Shown: positions 41,187 to 51,736, counted from the stretch's first letter. The stretch: DNA of 64,000 bases from an uncultured Lachnospiraceae bacterium (GCA_902779505.1 CACZBZ010000001.1:1-64000), one strand, 5' to 3'. Notes: generated from the sequence alone by a model not told the origin. Made by a program: numbers and translations.

Positions 41187-43681
41187 AGATTAAAAAGAAA
41201 AGCGGAAGTATAATTTTAATAATTCTGAGCTGCCTTATGTCAGTTGTAGTAGCGGCATCGGCAACAACGGTCATAAAGACCTCTTATCTGGAGATCGAGG
41301 ACGGCAACAGTTCCGTAACAAGTACCGTGTTTGTACCTTATTTGGAGAGAGCAGAAGTATCATTTGAAGACAGCAATCTCTTTGGAACTCTCTTTATGGA
41401 TAACATTGATGCCGTAACACGTCTCTGTGTGATAAGAAATCAGCTTGAGACAAACGGCCAGTACGATCCTAATAAGAAGATCGACATTGTCGATTATGCC
41501 AACAGATACAATACCATCAACAAAAACAGCAAATCTATCGAATATAAGCTGGACGACCTGATCAAATGGGGCAATTACGGCTTTGATTATCAGACCGTTA
41601 CAGGCACAAAGGCTGAGCTTGATTCATATTTCTATGCATTAAAAGAAGATATGAATGCCAACATTATATATTCGGATACCTTCCATATGGATGACGGATT
41701 TATAGATGTACGCGATTATTCTTATGCGGATGAAAACGAAGAAATCGAAGAAGACGCTGATGCCGTATACGGCATGGATGTTCTTGTATCAAGATACAAG
41801 ACAGTTAACGGCAAGGATCTTATAGATTATGCCGAGAACAGAGAGGAATACCAGCAGCTGGTCAACTATTTATGCTCATCTGCCAGCCAGCTCTTCATGA
41901 ATTATTCTGAGTATCAGGAGATCAAGGATACATATGAAACAGAAAACAGCAATGTAATATACTGCTATCAGATGGTAAATGGCGGCAAGACTGTAAGACA
42001 CAGCAATCTTGGCGCGGCTGCAAACAATATGTCCAATGATGAACTATCAAAATTGTTCACATCTACCGGACGATATGTATGCTTCAATCCGGATAAGCTC
42101 CAGATTGCAACAAACTGCAATATGATAACCGCAGTATACATGAAGGAAATGGTCAATAATTATGCATATTCCTTTGAAGACAATTCAAGGATATGGATTG
42201 CGGTGGACGACAGTTATGCGGCAAACGATATGTTCGCATTGGCGGCAGCCAAATATTATGAAGCCGATACAATGTTTCCCATTGCATGTATTGCGGGCGT
42301 AGTGAGTCTGGTATTATACATCTTTTTCTTCGTTCTTCTTACCATATCAGCCGGACATGTTCAGTATGTGGATGAAGAAGGTAAAAAACATAATGAGATC
42401 AGAAACTGTAAGATCGACCGTCTTCCAATAGAAGTTTTTCTGGGAATAGCATTTTTTATTGCAATGTGTGTTGCATATATGCTGTATACTCTCTTTGGCC
42501 TTGCAGTTGACTACCTGAATAACAATGACGCTTTTGCATACGGACTGATAGTGGGATCGGTATTTATAGCCAATGTGGTATTACTGCCCATATACCTTAT
42601 TTTTGTCAGAAAGATCAAAGGCGGGCTTATATGGAAGGGCTCTATCTTAAGATTCATATGCGTAAAGATCAGAGGAATAGCTTTTGATCTCTATGATAAC
42701 GGAGCTGTTGTTACACGTACCTGGATACCTTATCTGATCTTCCTTCTGATCAATCTCATTCTTGTTTTATTGGGATGGGGCGGTATCATCTTTGCCTTTA
42801 TTATTGATATGGCAATAGGTGTGTATATATACTTTGAAAACAAGACAAGACGCCGTATCATCAGTGACATACAGAAGATATCCGAAGGTGATATCAGTCA
42901 CCAGTCTGATGTAACGGGTATGCACGGTGACAATCTTGCACTTGGTAATGCGGTTAACAGCATCGGTGACGGTATAAGAGTGGCTGTAGAAAAATCCATG
43001 AAGGATGAAAAATTAAAGGCCGACCTTATTACCAATGTGAGCCATGATATCAAGACACCTCTTACATCCATAATCAGCTATGTGGATCTGATTAAGAGAG
43101 AGAATATTCAGGACGAGAAGATTAAGGGCTATGTAGATATACTGGATCAGAAATCCCAGCGACTTAAAGCTCTTACCGACGATCTCGTTGAAGCATCCAA
43201 GATCAGCTCCGGCGCTGTTGTATATAAGATGGAGAGAATCAATTTTGTTGAACTGATCAATCAGTCTCTGGGCGAGTATTCGGAAAAATTCAATGACAAA
43301 GGTCTTGATTTTATAACAAAAGTTCCTGAAAAGGCAGTGTATATCAAAGCCGATGCCAGAGGCATGTACAGGATAATTGAGAATCTCTATAACAATATCT
43401 GCAAATACGCTCTGGAGAATACCAGGGTCTACGGAGACATGGTGGAAGATAAGGGAAAGGTGAGCCTTTGCATTAAGAATATTTCAGCGGAACCTCTCAA
43501 TATCACAACAGAGGAACTGATGGAGAGATTCACCAGAGGAGACGTATCCCGTAAGACGGAAGGATCCGGCCTTGGACTTTCCATAGCAAAGAATCTGACG
43601 GAAGCTATGGGCGGAGAATTCAAGCTTGAGCTTGACGGAGACCTTTTCAAGGCAACGATCGTATTTAATACGGTTGAATAA
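41183..43681 (+). CDS. Membrane sensor histidine kinase
   Basis: A large kinase of about 832 residues. One N-terminal helix, an extracellular sensor of about 330 residues, four or more further helices (residues about 365-555), a HAMP-like linker, the HisKA H-box SHDIKTPLTS with His621, and an ATPase domain with N box ENLYNNICKYA and G box GSGLGLSIAKNL. GGTGGAG precedes the ATG, which overlaps the regulator stop (ATGA). The multiple-helix middle region is unlike the simple two-helix VanS. Signal unknown. Confidence 0.92.
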   Translation: MKIKKKSGSIILIILSCLMSVVVAASATTVIKTSYLEIEDGNSSVTSTVFVPYLERAEVSFEDSNLFGTLFMDNIDAVTRLCVIRNQLETNGQYDPNKKIDIVDYANRYNTINKNSKSIEYKLDDLIKWGNYGFDYQTVTGTKAELDSYFYALKEDMNANIIYSDTFHMDDGFIDVRDYSYADENEEIEEDADAVYGMDVLVSRYKTVNGKDLIDYAENREEYQQLVNYLCSSASQLFMNYSEYQEIKDTYETENSNVIYCYQMVNGGKTVRHSNLGAAANNMSNDELSKLFTSTGRYVCFNPDKLQIATNCNMITAVYMKEMVNNYAYSFEDNSRIWIAVDDSYAANDMFALAAAKYYEADTMFPIACIAGVVSLVLYIFFFVLLTISAGHVQYVDEEGKKHNEIRNCKIDRLPIEVFLGIAFFIAMCVAYMLYTLFGLAVDYLNNNDAFAYGLIVGSVFIANVVLLPIYLIFVRKIKGGLIWKGSILRFICVKIRGIAFDLYDNGAVVTRTWIPYLIFLLINLILVLLGWGGIIFAFIIDMAIGVYIYFENKTRRRIISDIQKISEGDISHQSDVTGMHGDNLALGNAVNSIGDGIRVAVEKSMKDEKLKADLITNVSHDIKTPLTSIISYVDLIKRENIQDEKIKGYVDILDQKSQRLKALTDDLVEASKISSGAVVYKMERINFVELINQSLGEYSEKFNDKGLDFITKVPEKAVYIKADARGMYRIIENLYNNICKYALENTRVYGDMVEDKGKVSLCIKNISAEPLNITTEELMERFTRGDVSRKTEGSGLGLSIAKNLTEAMGGEFKLELDGDLFKATIVFNTVE

Positions 43682-43724
43682 AGAGTGTTCCCGAATCCGG
43701 ATAAAGGATCGGGGATTATACATA

Positions 43725-43754
43725 GGGCGGCGATTTATTCGCCGCCCGCTTTTT
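43725..43754 (+). terminator. Intrinsic terminator after two-component operon
   Basis: A 9-bp stem (43725-43733 with 43739-43747), T-rich loop, five T. Confidence 0.88.
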
Positions 43755-43760
43755 GCTTTC

Positions 43761-43789
43761 TTGACTGAGACAAAGGGCTGGTGTATATT
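43761..43789 (+). promoter_or_regulatory. Promoter of prs
   Basis: TTGACT (43761-43766), 17 bases, TATATT (43784-43789), 46 bases before the start. Confidence 0.72.
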
Positions 43790-43835
43790 TAAAAGCGCAA
43801 GTTTAACTGACAGTTATCTGATCAAAGGAGCAAAA

Positions 43836-45035
43836 ATGCCGGATTTAAGCGAAACACATAAGAAACTGCCTGTGGCACCCTTAGCACTTGTTGTTCTTGA
43901 TTCAGCCAAACAGCTGGGAGACGAGATTGACAGGCATCTGGTGGCCATAAGAAAAAAAGAGAACAATGAATGGGCTCATGCGGAAGGTATACAGGGATAT
44001 ATCAAAGATTCCTACCTTGTTGCTGCAAGATGTCCCAGATTCAGTTCGGGTGAAGGAAAAGGTGAATTCCTTGAATCCGTAAGAGGTAAGGATGTTTTTC
44101 TTCTGGTAGATGTATGTAACAACAGTATTACCTACAGAATGAACGGATTCCTTAATCATATGAGTCCCGATGATCATTATCAGGATCTTAAGAGACTTAT
44201 TGCAGCCGCAACCGGTGTTGCCAGAAGAGTTAACGTTATCATGCCTTTCCTTTATGAAGGCAGACAGCATAAGAGAAATTCCAGAGAGTCCCTTGACTGT
44301 GCATTTATGCTTGAGGAATTGAGCAACATGGGAGTTGATAATTTTATTACTTTTGATGCTCATGATCCTACAGTTGCCAATGCCATACCTTTGAACGGTT
44401 TTGACAATTATATGCCGCCTACACAGTTTATGAAGGCACTTTTAGACAGTGAAAAGGACCTTATTATAGATAAGGACCATCTTGTCGTAATATCACCTGA
44501 TGAGGGCGCTCTTAACAGAGCAATTTATTTTGCCAATGTTCTCGGTGTCAACACAGGTATGTTCTATAAGAGAAGAGATTATACTCAGGTTGTGAACGGT
44601 AAGAATCCTATCGTTGCTCATGAATTCCTGGGAGAGTCCATTGACGGTAAAGACGTTATCATCATCGATGATATGATAAGTTCCGGCGAATCCATGCTTG
44701 ATACATCAAGACAGCTTAAGGAGATGAATGCCAAGAGAGTATTTATCTGCTGTACATTTGGTCTCTTTACCAATGGTCTTGCTGCTTTTGACAAGGCATA
44801 TGAAAGATGTTGGTTTGAGAAGGTTATTACGACCAATCTCAACTATCTGCCTCCCGAACTTAAGGAGAAGCCTTATTTCCTTGAAGCGGATATGAGTGAC
44901 TTTGTCGCTGATGTAATAACCATGATGAATCACGATGTATCAATGTCCAATATCAATGAGACAAGTGAAGAGATCCACAAGGCAATCGACAAATACAACA
45001 ACAGAGAATTCCTTGAACTGGAAGAACATGCATAG
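43836..45035 (+). CDS. prs: Ribose-phosphate pyrophosphokinase (atypical, long form)
   Basis: Makes PRPP for nucleotide, histidine and tryptophan synthesis. At 399 residues it is longer than classical PRPP synthetases (about 310-320). The pyrophosphate-loop region reads RRVNVIMPFLYEGRQHKR, and the PRPP loop DDMISSGESMLD. The N-terminal 70 residues do not look like classical Prs. AAAGGAG selects ATG 43836; a large in-frame upstream extension runs through the terminator and is rejected. It is monocistronic between two terminators. Confidence 0.82.
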   Translation: MPDLSETHKKLPVAPLALVVLDSAKQLGDEIDRHLVAIRKKENNEWAHAEGIQGYIKDSYLVAARCPRFSSGEGKGEFLESVRGKDVFLLVDVCNNSITYRMNGFLNHMSPDDHYQDLKRLIAAATGVARRVNVIMPFLYEGRQHKRNSRESLDCAFMLEELSNMGVDNFITFDAHDPTVANAIPLNGFDNYMPPTQFMKALLDSEKDLIIDKDHLVVISPDEGALNRAIYFANVLGVNTGMFYKRRDYTQVVNGKNPIVAHEFLGESIDGKDVIIIDDMISSGESMLDTSRQLKEMNAKRVFICCTFGLFTNGLAAFDKAYERCWFEKVITTNLNYLPPELKEKPYFLEADMSDFVADVITMMNHDVSMSNINETSEEIHKAIDKYNNREFLELEEHA

Positions 45036-45041
45036 CAGATA

Positions 45042-45065
45042 AACCCCGCATAAGCGGGGTTTTTT
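45042..45065 (+). terminator. Intrinsic terminator after prs
   Basis: AACCCCGC (45042-45049) pairs with GCGGGGTT (45054-45061), followed by T. Confidence 0.88.
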
Positions 45066-45082
45066 ATTTGAGTTTTTTTATG

Positions 45083-45088
45083 TATAAT
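45083..45088 (+). promoter_or_regulatory. -10 element immediately before DUF512 gene
   Basis: A perfect TATAAT ending 8 bases before the ATG at 45097, with no Shine-Dalgarno between; the transcript would start at or next to the ATG. Confidence 0.55.
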
Positions 45089-45096
45089 GAAACAGT

Positions 45097-46452
45097 ATGA
45101 AAGTGAACAGACACATTGTAGAAAAGGTTATAGATGGCAGTATTGCCGACTCTCTCGGTATTGTAAAAGGCGATGAACTACTGCGGGTCAACGGACATGA
45201 TATAGAAGATGTCTTTGATTATCAGTATTACGTTGAAAATACCGACATAAGCGTGACCATAAGACATGAGAACGGTGAAGAAGAGACTTATGATGTCCGC
45301 AAGGATGAGGATGATGATCTGGGCATTCAGTTTAGCGAAGGCCTGATGGACGGATACAGACGTTGCAGCAATAACTGTATCTTTTGCTTTATAGATCAGA
45401 ACCCTCCCGGAATGAGAGATACCATCTATTTTAAGGATGATGATGCCAGACTGTCTTTTTTGCAGGGTAATTATATTACGCTTACAAACATGTCGGACCA
45501 TGATATAGACAGAATTATCGGATATCATCTCAGCCCCATCAATGTATCATTTCAGACCATGAATCCGGAACTGAGATGCAAGATGCTCAACAATCGCTTC
45601 GCGGGAGATGCTCTCAAAAAAGTGGAGAGATTCTATAATGCGGGCATAGAACTGAACGGTCAGATAGTGCTCTGCAAAGGGATCAATGACGGAGAGGAAC
45701 TGGAATATTCACTTAGTGAGCTTTATAAATATGTTCCGGTCTTAAGATCCCTTTCCGTGGTACCTGTGGGTCTGTCAAAATACAGAGACGGTCTCTATCC
45801 TTTGGAGCCTTTTGAAGCGGAAGATTGCAAAAAGGTAATTGGCAGCATTGAAAAGTGGCAGAAAAAAGCTTTCGAAGAATTCGGAGTGCACTTTGTGCAT
45901 GCATCGGACGAATGGTATATCACAGCCGGCCTTGAACTTCCCGAGGAGGAAAGGTATGACGGTTATCTTCAGATAGAGAACGGTGTGGGTATGACCAGGT
46001 CTCTTATTGAGGAGTTTAAATTTGCCCTTGAGGATGCTGATGAAAAATACAACAGAGGAATTGGAAGGCTTTTTAAGGGACTTACGATAAAGAAAGAGAG
46101 AGTAATCGTTGTTACGGGCAAGCTGGTGTCCGGACATATAGGAAAACTCATTGACAGTTTCTCAGCTCTTTTCCCGTCCAAAGACATAGAACTTGTTGCA
46201 ATCAGGAATGATTTCTTCGGTGAGAGGATTACGGTTACAGGCCTGCTTACGGGAAGGGATATTGTGGCTCAACTAAAGGATCACATGCCTGCCGACAGGG
46301 TTATAATCCCCGAAAATGTGTTGAGGGCAGGTACGGAAGTATTCCTTGATGACTATACTCTTACAGAGATGAGGTCGGCTTTACATTCAAAGATCGATAT
46401 TGTAAAATCAAGCGGGCAGGATATGGTCAGATGCCTGCTTGGAGTGAGGTAA
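45097..46452 (+). CDS. DUF512 protein: PDZ plus radical-SAM-like iron-sulfur protein
   Basis: A 451-residue protein. Residues about 1-60 form a PDZ-like domain ([23 protein letters not shown]); then the cysteine motif [12 protein letters not shown] with CxxxCxxC spacing, as in radical-SAM enzymes; the rest is the DUF512 region. The family is widespread in Clostridia and cyanobacteria, usually beside der as here, but the reaction is unknown. No ribosome site precedes the ATG and a TATAAT lies 8 bases upstream, so the mRNA may be leaderless. Confidence 0.88.
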   Translation: MKVNRHIVEKVIDGSIADSLGIVKGDELLRVNGHDIEDVFDYQYYVENTDISVTIRHENGEEETYDVRKDEDDDLGIQFSEGLMDGYRRCSNNCIFCFIDQNPPGMRDTIYFKDDDARLSFLQGNYITLTNMSDHDIDRIIGYHLSPINVSFQTMNPELRCKMLNNRFAGDALKKVERFYNAGIELNGQIVLCKGINDGEELEYSLSELYKYVPVLRSLSVVPVGLSKYRDGLYPLEPFEAEDCKKVIGSIEKWQKKAFEEFGVHFVHASDEWYITAGLELPEEERYDGYLQIENGVGMTRSLIEEFKFALEDADEKYNRGIGRLFKGLTIKKERVIVVTGKLVSGHIGKLIDSFSALFPSKDIELVAIRNDFFGERITVTGLLTGRDIVAQLKDHMPADRVIIPENVLRAGTEVFLDDYTLTEMRSALHSKIDIVKSSGQDMVRCLLGVR

Positions 46453-46454
46453 TA

Positions 46455-47792
46455 ATGAGTAAAAAAAGAGGCAAGCCGATCGTTGCGGTGGTTGGTCGTC
46501 CCAATGTGGGTAAGAGCACACTGTTCAACGCTCTGGCTGGAGATAAAATTGCAATTGTAAAAGACACACCCGGTATTACCAGAGACCGCATCTATGCCGA
46601 TGTAAGCTGGCTTGACAGGGCATTTACTCTGATCGATACAGGCGGTATTGAGCCTGACAGCAAGGACATAATTCTTTCACAGATGAGAGAGCAGGCCCAG
46701 ATTGCCATAGATACGGCGGATGTCATTATCTTCATGGTTGACGTTAAACAGGGACTTGTGGATGCGGACATGAAGGTTGCCGATATGCTTCGTAAAGCGG
46801 CAAAACCGGTGGTGCTTGTTGTAAATAAGGTTGATGATTTTGATAAATTCATGGTGGACACCTATGAATTCTACAATCTCGGAATTGGGGATCCCGTTCC
46901 CATATCATCTGCCAACAGACTGGGTCTGGGAGATATGCTTGACAAAGTGATGGAGTTTTTTCCGGATGACAATACGGAAGAAGAGGATGATGACAGGCCC
47001 CGAGTAGCAGTTATCGGTAAGCCCAATGTGGGTAAGTCGTCCCTTATCAATAAGCTTATAGGAGAGAATCGTCTTATAGTGTCCGATATTGCCGGAACCA
47101 CAAGAGATGCGGTTGATACTCCCATAAGATACAACAACAACGAGTATGTCTTTATTGATACCGCGGGACTGCGTCGTAAGAATAAGATCAAGGAAGAACT
47201 TGAAAAATATATGATTATTCGTACCGTCAGCGCCGTTGAGCGTGCCGACGTGGTGGTTCTTCTTATAGATGCCGATGAGGGTGTTACGGAACAGGATGCC
47301 AAGATAGCGGGTATTGCCCATGAAAGAGGTAAGGGCTTCATAATCGCCGTTAACAAATGGGATCTGATTGAAAAGAATGACAAGACCATGAACGAATTCA
47401 CAAAGAAGGTTCGTTCAACCCTTTCATTCATGCCTTATGCGGAGATACTCTATATATCCGCAAAAACGGGACAGAGAACCGGCAAGCTCTTCGAGACCAT
47501 TGATGCGGTGAGAGAGAACTGCAATCTCAGAGTGGCTACGGGTGTTCTCAATGAGATTATGGCGGAAGCCACTGCCATGCAGCAGCCCCCTTCAGACAAG
47601 GGTAAGAGACTTAAACTCTACTATATTACACAGGTCGCTGTTAAGCCTCCAACATTTGTAATATTTGTCAATGACAAGGAGCTTATGCATTTCTCATATA
47701 CCAGATATATCGAGAACCAGATAAGAGATACCTTCGGCTTCAAGGGAACACCTCTTAAGTTCATTATCAGAGAGCGTAAAGAAGACAAATAG
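46455..47792 (+). CDS. der: Ribosome GTPase Der (EngA)
   Basis: A 50S assembly factor with two tandem G domains. In 445 residues: first G1 [13 protein letters not shown]3 DTGGI and G4 NKVD; second G1 [20 protein letters not shown] and NKWD; then the KH-like C-terminal domain ([18 protein letters not shown]). GAGGT selects ATG 46455, two bases after the stop of the DUF512 gene. Confidence 0.96.
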   Translation: MSKKRGKPIVAVVGRPNVGKSTLFNALAGDKIAIVKDTPGITRDRIYADVSWLDRAFTLIDTGGIEPDSKDIILSQMREQAQIAIDTADVIIFMVDVKQGLVDADMKVADMLRKAAKPVVLVVNKVDDFDKFMVDTYEFYNLGIGDPVPISSANRLGLGDMLDKVMEFFPDDNTEEEDDDRPRVAVIGKPNVGKSSLINKLIGENRLIVSDIAGTTRDAVDTPIRYNNNEYVFIDTAGLRRKNKIKEELEKYMIIRTVSAVERADVVVLLIDADEGVTEQDAKIAGIAHERGKGFIIAVNKWDLIEKNDKTMNEFTKKVRSTLSFMPYAEILYISAKTGQRTGKLFETIDAVRENCNLRVATGVLNEIMAEATAMQQPPSDKGKRLKLYYITQVAVKPPTFVIFVNDKELMHFSYTRYIENQIRDTFGFKGTPLKFIIRERKEDK

Positions 47793-47818
47793 TATCGGAG
47801 TTTTTCAGAGGGATAAAA

Positions 47819-48490
47819 ATGGTTAGATTATGGTGTTTGCTGATCGGATATGTATTCGGACTTATTCAGACGGCATATATATATGGAAAGATTCACGGAA
47901 TAGATATAAGGACTGTGGGAAGCGGTAACGCCGGCACCACAAATACACTCAGAGTACTTGGAACCAAAGCGGGAATCATTGTGCTCTTGGGAGACGTATT
48001 CAAGACCATGGCGGCAATTCTTGTGGTTAAACTTGTGTTTATTCCAAACTGCCCCGAAGAGATGAAATACCTGCTTATACTCTATACCGCAGGAGGAGCA
48101 ATACTGGGACATAATTATCCTTTTTATATGGGCTTTAAAGGAGGAAAGGGAATCGCTGCTACGGCCGGCCTTATCTTTTCTTTTAACCCATGGTTCATTT
48201 TGGTGGGTGTGTTTGCTTTCTTTGTTCCCTTTTTGCTTACCAAGTATGTGTCTCTGGGATCACTCTGTGTATATCTCTTTTTCGTAATACAGATGATAGT
48301 ATTCGGAGAGTGCAATCTCTTCCCGGTTGAGATATCAGGACCCATACGTATAGAGATGTATATCATATCTTTCTTGCTGATGCTTATGGCTTATTGGAGA
48401 CATCGTAAGAATATTGTCAATCTTATAAAGGGATGCGAACGTAAGACTTACCTCGGTAAGAAACCTGAAGGACATGAGAATGCCGAATAA
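47819..48490 (+). CDS. plsY: Glycerol-3-phosphate acyltransferase PlsY
   Basis: A polytopic membrane enzyme that transfers the acyl group from acyl-phosphate (made by PlsX, 23324) to glycerol-3-phosphate. In 223 residues: five hydrophobic helices, the motif GSGNAGTTNTLR, and GFKGGKGIAAT. The order der-plsY-gpsA is conserved in Firmicutes. Confidence 0.95.
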   Translation: MVRLWCLLIGYVFGLIQTAYIYGKIHGIDIRTVGSGNAGTTNTLRVLGTKAGIIVLLGDVFKTMAAILVVKLVFIPNCPEEMKYLLILYTAGGAILGHNYPFYMGFKGGKGIAATAGLIFSFNPWFILVGVFAFFVPFLLTKYVSLGSLCVYLFFVIQMIVFGECNLFPVEISGPIRIEMYIISFLLMLMAYWRHRKNIVNLIKGCERKTYLGKKPEGHENAE

Positions 48491-48555
48491 AGGCATGTGT
48501 AAATAAAGGCGGAGGCGGTGGTGCCGAAGCTTGCCTTAAAAGGAGAATCGGAAAA

Positions 48556-49569
48556 ATGGAAAATATCGGAATCGTTGGCGCCGGAAGCTGGGGAATTGCT
48601 TTAGCCAATCTCCTTGCTCATAAGGGACATAAGGTTATGGTCTGGTCCATTATAGAGGACGAGATCAATATGCTTAAGGAAAAGCATGAGCACGTTGACA
48701 AACTTCCCGGTGTCAAGCTGGATGACAGTATAGAATATACGACGGATCTGAAGGAGGCAATAGAAGATAAGAACCTTATCATTCTTGCGGTACCTTCACC
48801 TTTCACCAGGTCTACTGCTCACAATATGAAGGAATTCGTAAAAGAAGGACAGATTATTGTGAATGTTGCCAAGGGTGTCGAAGAAAAGACTCTTATGACT
48901 CTGTCCGAGATAATAGAGGAAGAGATACCTCAGGCAAAAGTGGCTGTTCTTTCGGGTCCTTCTCATGCCGAAGAAGTAGGAAGAGGCCTTCCCACAACAA
49001 TTGTTGCGGGTGCCAAGGAAAGAAAAGTTGCCGAATACGTTCAGAATGTATTCATGTGCGATGTTTTCAGAGTATATACAAGTCCCGACGTCCTTGGAAT
49101 AGAGATAGGTGCAGCTCTTAAGAATGTCATAGCTCTTGCCGCAGGTGTGGCAGACGGTATGGGATACGGTGACAATACCAAAGCTGCTCTTATTACAAGA
49201 GGTATAGCCGAGATAACAAGACTCGGACTTGCCATGGGAGGAAAGGCAGAGACTTTCAGCGGACTTACCGGTATCGGAGATCTTATTGTTACATGTGCCA
49301 GCGTACACAGCCGTAACAGAAAGGCCGGATATCTTATAGGTCAGGGTAAGACTTATGAAGAAGCAATGAAAGAAGTTAAGATGGTTGTTGAAGGCGTATA
49401 CAGTGCCAAGGCTGCCATGGGACTTGCTAAGAAATATGGCATTGAAATGCCTATTGTAGAACAGGTCAATCTGGTGCTTTTTGAAGGTAAGGACGTAAAA
49501 GAAGCAATGAACGATCTGATGAACAGGGAAAAGAAAAATGAGATAGATGACGGTCTCTGGACCGAATAA
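48556..49569 (+). CDS. gpsA: NAD(P)-dependent glycerol-3-phosphate dehydrogenase
   Basis: Makes sn-glycerol-3-phosphate for phospholipid synthesis, the co-substrate of PlsY encoded just upstream. The 337-residue enzyme has the nucleotide loop GAGSWGIALA, the catalytic Lys in GAALKNVIALAAG and TGIGDLIVTC. AAAAGGAG precedes the ATG. Confidence 0.95.
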   Translation: MENIGIVGAGSWGIALANLLAHKGHKVMVWSIIEDEINMLKEKHEHVDKLPGVKLDDSIEYTTDLKEAIEDKNLIILAVPSPFTRSTAHNMKEFVKEGQIIVNVAKGVEEKTLMTLSEIIEEEIPQAKVAVLSGPSHAEEVGRGLPTTIVAGAKERKVAEYVQNVFMCDVFRVYTSPDVLGIEIGAALKNVIALAAGVADGMGYGDNTKAALITRGIAEITRLGLAMGGKAETFSGLTGIGDLIVTCASVHSRNRKAGYLIGQGKTYEEAMKEVKMVVEGVYSAKAAMGLAKKYGIEMPIVEQVNLVLFEGKDVKEAMNDLMNREKKNEIDDGLWTE

Positions 49570-49606
49570 TATGGGAGTCATTTAATGACGCCTGACGGGA
49601 GGATAA

Positions 49607-50431
49607 ATGGACGGAATCAATCAGGGCTTTAACGGAACAAATGAATATGTGGCAGACGAGAAACTTCTCAATGCCGTAAATGTGGCAATTACACTTGAGA
49701 AGCCGCTTTTGATAAAGGGTGAACCGGGTACCGGCAAGACAATGCTTGCCGAAGCGGTTGCAAAATCCCTTGGTAAAAAGCTTATCATCTGGAATATCAA
49801 ATCAACCACCAAGGCTCAGGACGGTCTCTATATGTACGATACAATACAGAGACTCTATGACGGACAGTTTGGTGAAGAGGGAGTGGATGATATTGCAAGA
49901 TATATCAAGTTAGGCAAGTTGGGAGAGGCTTTTGAGTCGGAAGAGCAGGTTATCCTTCTTATTGATGAGATAGACAAGGCCGATCTTGAATTCCCCAATG
50001 ACCTTTTATGGGAGCTGGATCAGATGGAATTCTATATTCATGAGACCAAGCGTACCGTAAAGGCCAAGCACAGACCCATTGTTATCATTACATCCAATGC
50101 TGAAAAAGAACTTCCCGATGCATTCTTAAGAAGATGTATCTTCCATTATATTGATTTCCCGGAGCCGGAACTGATGGAAGAGATTGTTAAGGTTCATCTT
50201 CCCAATGTGGATGAGAATGTGCTTAAGAATGCTTTTGAAGTATTCTATGATATTCGTGCAATGAGGGATGTAAGGAAGAAACCTTCCACATCCGAGCTTA
50301 TCGACTGGATCAACGTACTTCAGATAGGCGGTATTCCCGCTGATGAGATAAGGCAGAAACTTCCCTTTGTAGGAGTTATTGTTAAAAAGGATGAGGATCT
50401 AACCACTGTAAGACAGAAGATTAATCTGTGA
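49607..50431 (+). CDS. MoxR-type AAA ATPase
   Basis: A 274-residue AAA+ ATPase with Walker A GEPGTGKTMLAEA, Walker B LLIDEIDKAD and a sensor at TSNAEKELPDAFLRRC. MoxR proteins act as chaperones, often metal-insertion factors, with a VWA-domain partner. The VWA gene follows 32 bases later, so the pair is a MoxR/VWA module. Its client is not known. GGGAGGATAA is a good ribosome site. Confidence 0.9.
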   Translation: MDGINQGFNGTNEYVADEKLLNAVNVAITLEKPLLIKGEPGTGKTMLAEAVAKSLGKKLIIWNIKSTTKAQDGLYMYDTIQRLYDGQFGEEGVDDIARYIKLGKLGEAFESEEQVILLIDEIDKADLEFPNDLLWELDQMEFYIHETKRTVKAKHRPIVIITSNAEKELPDAFLRRCIFHYIDFPEPELMEEIVKVHLPNVDENVLKNAFEVFYDIRAMRDVRKKPSTSELIDWINVLQIGGIPADEIRQKLPFVGVIVKKDEDLTTVRQKINL

Positions 50432-50463
50432 TGTTTAAGGCTTGACGGCCCGAAGGTGACTTA

Positions 50464-51666
50464 ATGTTCATTGATTTTTTCTATAAATTGAAAGAAGCAG
50501 GACTGAATATATCTGTCGGTGAATGGCTGACTCTTCAGGAAGCGCTTGATAAAGGCCTTCATAATTCGAGTCTCACGGACTTTTATTATCTCTGCCGTAT
50601 GATACTTGTGAAATCCGAGACGGAATATGACAAGTTTGATATGGTCTTTGAGAATTGCTTTAAGGGCAAAACCTGGGATCCGGAAGTGGGTGCCAATATG
50701 CTTAAATGGCTGGATAAGCCTGAGATGAATGAGATGCTTCAGCAGGAAGAGAAGCAGTGGCTCAACAAAGTTGAAGAGATTCAGGTGGACAAGGATGATG
50801 TTGAGCAGAAGTTCAAAGACAGATTAAAGGATCAGGACAGCGAGCATAACGGTGGCTCGCACTGGATCGGTACCATGGGCAAGACATCCTTCGGTAATAC
50901 CGGTGGTAATATCGGCGGTGTTAGAGTGGGAGGCAAGACCGGCTATCAGTCTGCATTTGCCGTAATCGGTGCCAAGAAATACAGAGATTTCAGAGAAGAC
51001 AGAATAGTCGACAACAGACAATTCATGCAGGCACTTAGAAAGCTGAGACAGTTTTCAACCAAGCTTGATATTCCCAAGACAGAACTGGATATCAATTCCA
51101 CGGTGGATAAGACCTGTAATAACGGCGGTATGCTGGAGATAGTTATGGACAGACCCAGGAAAAATGCCGTAAAGCTTCTGCTTCTTATGGACAGCGGCGG
51201 AACCATGATTCCTTATTCATCGCTGATGAATGAACTCTTTCAGTCTGTTAACAAGTCCAACCATTATAAAGATGTAAAAGTATATTATTTTCACAACTGT
51301 ATATATTCAAAACTCTATAACACACCGGAGTGTGAGAACGGAGACTGGATAGATACGGAGTGGATGTTCAGGAATCTTGACAGTGATTATAAGGTTATCA
51401 TTGTGGGAGATGCAGCCATGGCTCCCGAGGAGCTTTATTCCGATTCCGGCAATTACAGAGGCCCCAACGGAGGCCTGTCAGGCTGGGACTGGCTCCTGCT
51501 TATGAAGAGACACTATAAGAAGATAGTGTGGATGAATCCTAAGATGGCACCGGGAAGAGCACCCTGGCGAGAGGCTGAGACCGCAATCCAGGAATTGTTC
51601 CCCATGTACAAGCTTACGGTCAAGGGACTTAACGATGCCATGACAACCCTTATGAGCGGCAGATGA
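50464..51666 (+). CDS. CoxE-like VWA-domain protein
   Basis: A 400-residue partner of the MoxR ATPase directly upstream. A helical N-terminal domain is followed by a Gly-rich segment and a C-terminal VWA fold. The metal site that is DxSxS in most VWA domains reads DSGGTM here, a variant also common in this subfamily, and VIIVGDAAM is a later acidic strand. The role, by analogy with MoxR/CoxE systems, is assembly or metal loading of a target complex. Confidence 0.85.
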   Translation: MFIDFFYKLKEAGLNISVGEWLTLQEALDKGLHNSSLTDFYYLCRMILVKSETEYDKFDMVFENCFKGKTWDPEVGANMLKWLDKPEMNEMLQQEEKQWLNKVEEIQVDKDDVEQKFKDRLKDQDSEHNGGSHWIGTMGKTSFGNTGGNIGGVRVGGKTGYQSAFAVIGAKKYRDFREDRIVDNRQFMQALRKLRQFSTKLDIPKTELDINSTVDKTCNNGGMLEIVMDRPRKNAVKLLLLMDSGGTMIPYSSLMNELFQSVNKSNHYKDVKVYYFHNCIYSKLYNTPECENGDWIDTEWMFRNLDSDYKVIIVGDAAMAPEELYSDSGNYRGPNGGLSGWDWLLLMKRHYKKIVWMNPKMAPGRAPWREAETAIQELFPMYKLTVKGLNDAMTTLMSGR

Positions 51667-51681
51667 CGCCTCCGTGGATTG

Positions 51682-51710
51682 TTGACAAAAATATATCAAA
51701 TGGATAGAAT
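51682..51710 (+). promoter_or_regulatory. Promoter of tyrS
   Basis: TTGACA (51682-51687), 17 bases, TAGAAT (51705-51710). Confidence 0.75.
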
Positions 51711-51713
51711 TAG

Positions 51714-51736
51714 AAAAGTCTGAGTTAAGGACTTTT
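51714..51736 (+). promoter_or_regulatory. Leader hairpin upstream of tyrS
   Basis: AAAAGTC (51714-51720) pairs with GACTTTT (51730-51736) at the very start of the transcript. The leader is about 65-70 bases, too short for a T-box. Confidence 0.4.
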
